Assembly (NCBI GenBank): GCA_964600645.1 | Contig: CAZRJL010000019.1 | Coordinates: forward strand, 1-16,862 | DNA: 16,862 bases | Direction of reading: 5' to 3' | From: UBA12151 sp964600645 | GTDB taxonomy: Bacteria > Patescibacteriota > Minisyncoccia > Moranbacterales > UBA9337 | Shown here: positions 13,383-16,862 of the stretch, one piece after another | Layout: the number at the start of each line of letters is the position of its first letter | How positions within the stretch are numbered: the first letter of the stretch is position 1 | The notes under the pieces: model-generated | Told to the model about the DNA's origin: nothing | Databases searched by the model: none | Seen by the model: the letters and a program-made list of their open reading frames with translations, nothing else | Translations under genes and position numbers: made by a program

Positions 13383-15860
13383 ATGCTGGAACCAAAATTA
13401 TCCGAAAAAATGACTTCTCATGCAAAAAAGAGTTTTTATGAATCCGGTAAAATAGCCTTATTTTATAAATCCCCGACAATACTTCTGGAACATTTATTTT
13501 TCGCTATTTTTTTGGAAAAAGGAAGCATGGGAAGCAGAATATTGGAAAGTATGAACATAAAAAGAGCCAACTTTGACGATATCTTTTCTTTAAAAAACTA
13601 TCCGGATGATTCAAGCACTCATCAAACAAAAGAAATGCCTCGTTTATCTTTGGATGTTTCCATGGCAGTTACTCGCGCGCATCTTATTGCTAAAAAAATG
13701 GACTGTCCGTACGTCGGAACAGAACATCTTATTCATTCCATTATTGAAGCGCCGAATGAAAACATCTCCCGTTTATTGAAAAAAAATAAAATAAAAAAGC
13801 AGACGGGCAACGCCGGACAGCGATCATTCCTTGAAGAATCAGACATAAAAAGCCTTTCAAAATTATTCAATCTCCCGGGTTTATCAATCGCGGGACAAGG
13901 ATTGTCAGAATCGGAAACTCCGGCATTGGATACCTTTTGTACCGATATCAATGAGGATGTTTTTTCAAAAGAAGAGAAAATAATCGGGAGAGAGAAAGAA
14001 ATAGAAAGAATAATCCATATTCTCGGAAGAAAAAATAAAAGCAACCCGCTTCTTATCGGAGATCCTGGCGTAGGAAAAACCGCGATAGTTTCCGGCCTGG
14101 CGCAAAAAATAAATTCGGGAAAAATTTCCGGCCAACTATCGGGAAAAAGAATTTTATCCTTGGATTTGGCGCTGGTTGTCGCCGGAACTAATTTTCGCGG
14201 AGAATTTGAAAGTCGCATCAAAGATATTATTTATGAAGCTGAAGAAAATGAAGATGTGGTTTTGTTTATTGATGAAATACACTCAATTGTCGGCGCGGGA
14301 AATGCCAGCGGAGGACTGGACGCCGCCAATATTCTAAAGCCTGCCCTAGCGCGCGGAAAAATTCAATGTATCGGCGCCACCACATTAGACGAATATAAAA
14401 AATATATCGAGAAAGATCCAGCGCTGGAAAGAAGATTTCAAAGCGTAATTATAAAGGAACCAAACGCTGACGACACAAGAAAAATTCTCCAAGGAATAAA
14501 ACCTTCTTATGAAAAATTTCACAACACTAAAATTTCCGATCAGGCGTTGGATCGAATTGTCGTATTAAGCAGTAGATATTTAACCGAGCGGTTTTTTCCT
14601 GACAAAGCTATTGATGTTTTGGATGAAACGGCTTCAAGACTGCGAAACAAATCAACCGGACTCTCTTTTTTGCCTGAAATTAAAAAAACAGAAAAACAGT
14701 TAAGAGAAATTTCCACTAAAAAAAATGGTCTTGTTAATGCGGAAAAATATGAAGAGGCCGCCACTCTCCGCAAAAAGGAAGATCTGTTCACCACACAATT
14801 GGAAGATCTAAAAAAGAAACAGCAAACACTGGAAGAGGCCAATCCTATTATTATTACCGACAATAATATTACCGATACTGTTTCTCTAATAACCGGAATT
14901 CCTTCGGAAAAATTGTCAAATTCTCTTGCTCCGCAACTGAAAAATTTGCGCCGAAAAATGATTTCGACCGTAATCGGACAGTCGGAAGTGATTGAAAAAA
15001 TAATTGAGGTTGTTTATCGCGCATATAGCGGAATAGGCGATCCGAATCGCCCGCTTGGATCCTTTTTATTTTTGGGACCAACCGGATCAGGTAAAACCTT
15101 GATAGCTAAGGAACTGGCAAAAAATTTATTTGGTAATGAAAACTCGCTGATTCGCATAGATATGAGTGAGTTTATGGAAAGACACCAAGCATCCCAACTT
15201 CTCGGAGCACCGGCAGGATATGTCGGGTTCGGCGAAGGCGGAAAACTCACGGAAAAGGTTCGCCGCAAACCGCACAGCTTAATTCTCTTTGATGAAATAG
15301 AAAAAGCTCATCCAGATATCTTCAATATTCTGCTACAAATATTAGAAGATGGGATTTTAACTGATTCCGAGGGACGTAGCGTGAATTTCAAAAATACCAT
15401 AATCATTCTTACCTCCAACACGGGAACCGCGGAATTTGGTGATATTTCAAACCTGGGATTTGGTCAAAAGAACCAAGAAATCGCGCAAAAATGGGCAGGC
15501 TCAAAAGAAACCTCCCTAAAAGAACTCAAAAGGCAAATGAAGCCGGAACTTCTCAATCGATTGGATAATATTATCGCTTTTAATGCTCTGGGAAAAAATG
15601 AAATCAAAAAAATTACAAGTTTGGAACTGAGAAAACTTAAAGAAAGATTGGGGGCGAAAAATATTTCACTTTCATACTCTTTGGAAGTATTGAATTTTCT
15701 TGCCAAAAAAAGCATGGCTTTTGATCAAGGCGCAAGATTCGTGCGCAAAAATATTCAAAAATTCGTAGAAACGGAAATCGCCAGGACTATTCTTGAAGAA
15801 AAAATCAGAGACAAAAAAATTCAATTGAAAATCGAAAATGAAAAGATTATCGCGCTATAA
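13383..15860 (+). CDS. clpC: ATP-dependent Clp protease ATP-binding subunit ClpC (Hsp100 unfoldase)
   Basis: 825 residues from ATG 13383, near the usual length of about 810. ClpC unfolds proteins and feeds them to ClpP. Visible are two N-terminal Clp_N repeats (about 8-140), the second with YVGTEHLIHSI. D1 has Walker A GDPGVGKT (226-233), Walker B LFIDEIH (294-300) and an Arg-finger region LERRF. The short middle region has the UVR-like EKYEEAATLRKKEDL (about 454-468), typical of ClpC rather than the long ClpB coiled coil. D2 has Walker A GPTGSGKT (565-572), GYVGFGEGG and Walker B LILFDEIE (633-640). An LGF loop (691-693) marks ClpP binding. The promoter places the RNA start after ATG 13353, which excludes that start. 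ATG 13410 is a less likely alternative. It overlaps comF. Confidence 0.93.
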   Translation: MLEPKLSEKMTSHAKKSFYESGKIALFYKSPTILLEHLFFAIFLEKGSMGSRILESMNIKRANFDDIFSLKNYPDDSSTHQTKEMPRLSLDVSMAVTRAHLIAKKMDCPYVGTEHLIHSIIEAPNENISRLLKKNKIKKQTGNAGQRSFLEESDIKSLSKLFNLPGLSIAGQGLSESETPALDTFCTDINEDVFSKEEKIIGREKEIERIIHILGRKNKSNPLLIGDPGVGKTAIVSGLAQKINSGKISGQLSGKRILSLDLALVVAGTNFRGEFESRIKDIIYEAEENEDVVLFIDEIHSIVGAGNASGGLDAANILKPALARGKIQCIGATTLDEYKKYIEKDPALERRFQSVIIKEPNADDTRKILQGIKPSYEKFHNTKISDQALDRIVVLSSRYLTERFFPDKAIDVLDETASRLRNKSTGLSFLPEIKKTEKQLREISTKKNGLVNAEKYEEAATLRKKEDLFTTQLEDLKKKQQTLEEANPIIITDNNITDTVSLITGIPSEKLSNSLAPQLKNLRRKMISTVIGQSEVIEKIIEVVYRAYSGIGDPNRPLGSFLFLGPTGSGKTLIAKELAKNLFGNENSLIRIDMSEFMERHQASQLLGAPAGYVGFGEGGKLTEKVRRKPHSLILFDEIEKAHPDIFNILLQILEDGILTDSEGRSVNFKNTIIILTSNTGTAEFGDISNLGFGQKNQEIAQKWAGSKETSLKELKRQMKPELLNRLDNIIAFNALGKNEIKKITSLELRKLKERLGAKNISLSYSLEVLNFLAKKSMAFDQGARFVRKNIQKFVETEIARTILEEKIRDKKIQLKIENEKIIAL

Positions 15861-16575
15861 GCTCCGCATCGAAAAATTCATTTTGGACACTCTTTTTCCG
15901 ATTATTTGCCTTAGTTGTCAAAAACAATCCAACCAATGGATTTGCGCTTCTTGCCTGAAAAAAATATCCTTGCAAAAAGATCAAATTTGCCCAATTTGCG
16001 AGAAAATAATCACACCAAAAGGAGAAACTTGTTTTTCTTGCCGCAAAAAAAATTCCATTGACGGACTTTTAGTCTGCGCTTCATATAAAGAAAATATTAT
16101 TTCCCGCGCGGTTCATTACTTCAAATATCGTTTTGTAAAAAAATTAAATGTTCCATTGGGAAAAATGATGCTTGAATCTTTTTCGCAATATAATTTGCGC
16201 TTGCCGGACATCATCATCCCCATTCCTCTTCATCCGCGCCGTCTGCGTTGGCGCGGGTTCAATCAATCGCAACTATTGGCGCAATATTTAGGAAGAAATC
16301 TGACTCCCAGTTTTGATATTTCGGTTTTAGAAAATAATTTGATTCGTAAATATTACACTCCGCCTCAGATGAAAATAAAAAATTACAGAGAAAGACAAAA
16401 AAATATTCAAAATGCTTTCGCGGTTTTGCAAAAAGAATATATCAAAGACAAAAATATACTTTTAGTCGATGATGTTGCTACTACCGGTTCCACCCTCTTT
16501 GAATGCGCCAAAATACTCAAACAATCCGGCGCCAAAAAAGTTTTCGGAATTGTGATCGCCAGACAGAAGGGATAG
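15838..16575 (+). CDS. comF: ComF family protein (phosphoribosyltransferase-like, competence)
   Basis: 245 residues, typical of ComF/GntX proteins. The N-terminal part has four C-x-x-C pairs (24/27, 36/39, 51/54, 65/68), a double zinc-ribbon. The C-terminal part is a type I phosphoribosyltransferase fold with PIPLHPRRLRWRGFNQSQ (128-145) and the PRPP-binding motif ILLVDDVATTGSTL (207-220). ComF proteins are needed for natural transformation in several species and are thought to act in the cytoplasm after DNA entry; the exact reaction is unclear. The start ATG 15838 lies inside the end of clpC, with 23 bases of overlap in another frame and no Shine-Dalgarno, which suggests coupled translation. 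Its presence next to a T4P cluster supports, but does not prove, a DNA-uptake role. Confidence 0.93.
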   Translation: MKRLSRYKLRIEKFILDTLFPIICLSCQKQSNQWICASCLKKISLQKDQICPICEKIITPKGETCFSCRKKNSIDGLLVCASYKENIISRAVHYFKYRFVKKLNVPLGKMMLESFSQYNLRLPDIIIPIPLHPRRLRWRGFNQSQLLAQYLGRNLTPSFDISVLENNLIRKYYTPPQMKIKNYRERQKNIQNAFAVLQKEYIKDKNILLVDDVATTGSTLFECAKILKQSGAKKVFGIVIARQKG

Positions 16576-16576
16576 C

Positions 16577-16615
16577 GTTGATAATCGTACGATATGATTT
16601 ATCAGATTATCCAAC
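16577..16615. repeat. Imperfect inverted repeat just after comF
   Basis: GTTGATAATC (16577-16586) and GATTATCCAAC (16605-16615) are inverted copies with one bulged C, around an 18-base centre that begins with GTACGATATG. It starts 2 bases after the comF stop. No T tract follows, so a terminator is not supported. It may be a 3'-end stabiliser. Confidence 0.45.
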
Positions 16616-16631
16616 AAGGAATGGCGCACAC

Positions 16632-16660
16632 TTGAAATATAAATAAATCAATGTTAAGCT
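16632..16660 (+). promoter_or_regulatory. Possible promoter of tRNA-Ser (TTGAAA-17-TAAGCT)
   Basis: TTGAAA (16632-16637) and TAAGCT (16655-16660) are 17 bases apart, the latter preceded by TG-n (TGT). The -10 matches the consensus poorly. Transcription would start near 16667, about 19 bases before the mature tRNA. Confidence 0.35.
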
Positions 16661-16685
16661 TATTTTGTTGAAAAATTTGCGAGAA

Positions 16686-16776
16686 GGAGAGGTGGCTGAG
16701 CTGGTCGAAAGCACCACACTGCTAACGTGGCAGGGTTTAATCGCCCTCGTGGGTTCAAATCCCACCCTCTCCGCCA
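16686..16776 (+). tRNA. tRNA-Ser (anticodon GCT), CCA encoded
   Basis: The acceptor stem GGAGAGG (16686-16692) pairs fully with CCTCTCC (16766-16772). The discriminator base is G and CCA is encoded (16774-16776). The D stem is GCT/AGC with GG at 16703-16704. The anticodon loop CTGCTAA has GCT at 16721-16723, reading AGC and AGT serine codons. The long variable arm AGGG/CCCT (16732-16747) marks a class II tRNA, and the T arm GTGGG-TTCAAAT-CCCAC is intact. The last base pair of the anticodon stem (16718 with 16726) is A-C, a mismatch. Confidence 0.96.
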
Positions 16777-16807
16777 ATTTTCACTTTTTGTGAAATCGTA
16801 AGAAACA

Positions 16808-16841
16808 GCCTCGGCGCAAAGCGCCTCGGCATGGTATTTTT
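16808..16841 (+). terminator. Possible terminator or structured hairpin after tRNA-Ser
   Basis: GGCGC-AAA-GCGCC (16813-16825) forms a tight hairpin. GCC and GGC outside it (16808-16810, 16828-16830) extend it across a 2x2 pyrimidine internal loop. A run of T follows only after ATGGTA (16836-16841), so termination is uncertain. A weaker A/T hairpin TTTCAC-TTTTT-GTGAAA (16779-16795) precedes it. No ORF was supported in 16777-16862. Confidence 0.4.
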
Positions 16842-16862
16842 CCGCTATTTTGAAGGCATTTT

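Noticed and set aside
13733..14221. 162-codon minus-strand open frame opposite clpC
   Set aside because: It lies opposite the ClpC N-domain and D1 Walker A, with no domain or start signal of its own.
16779..16795. TTTCAC-TTTTT-GTGAAA as the tRNA terminator
   Set aside because: The stem is only 6 bp and A/T-rich, with the T run in the loop rather than after the stem.
1..16862. CRISPR arrays, prophage genes or transposases
   Set aside because: No regularly spaced repeats and no integrase, transposase or phage structural domains were seen on either strand.

Overview
The window reads as part of an AT-rich bacterial genome that most resembles the Candidate Phyla Radiation (Patescibacteria, perhaps Parcubacteria or Moranbacteria-like). 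This is an inference. It rests on a compact type IV pilus (T4P) cluster with PilM/N/O/B/T/C/D and several prepilins but no secretin (PilQ) or PilP, on almost no Shine-Dalgarno sites, on very short intergenic gaps, and on the ligase and ClpC sequence style. No marker gene here settles the taxonomy.

Layout. Bases 1-687 (minus) hold the N-terminal third of NAD-dependent DNA ligase (ligA), cut by the window edge. A terminator and an extended -10 promoter packed into about 40 bp separate it from the end of a long minus-strand T4P cluster (752-13173). In transcription order the cluster is pilM, pilN, pilO, pilB, a CheY-like response regulator, pilT, pilC, major pilin, second pilin, pilD (prepilin peptidase), then four minor pilins (GspH/FimT-like, PilV-like, PilW-like, PilX-like). 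Internal promoters are visible before the response regulator and before the major pilin. On the plus strand, divergent from pilM, come clpC and comF, which overlap by 23 bp, followed by tRNA-Ser(GCT) and a possible terminator.

How the parts fit together. PilB (extension) and PilT (retraction) ATPases act through PilC and the PilM-PilN-PilO inner-membrane scaffold. PilD cleaves the KG|FTLIE-type leaders of the pilins. The minor pilins prime the fibre and probably sit at its tip. ComF, a phosphoribosyltransferase-like competence protein, suggests that the pilus may serve DNA uptake.

The most interesting point is the last gene of the cluster. It is a PilX/GspK-like minor pilin, without the Glu+5 of the other pilins, fused to about 300 residues of seven repeating S-x-D-G units interleaved with Asp-boxes. 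That predicts a seven-bladed beta-propeller carried on the pilus tip. It occupies the place where fimU-pilV-pilW-pilX-pilY1 operons encode a separate beta-propeller adhesin, PilY1. Other points of note are a shared TGTGATA(T/G)AAT promoter element used three times, a single canonical Shine-Dalgarno reserved for the major pilin, a predicted leaderless ligA, and an 81-bp inverted-repeat element between pilT and pilC.
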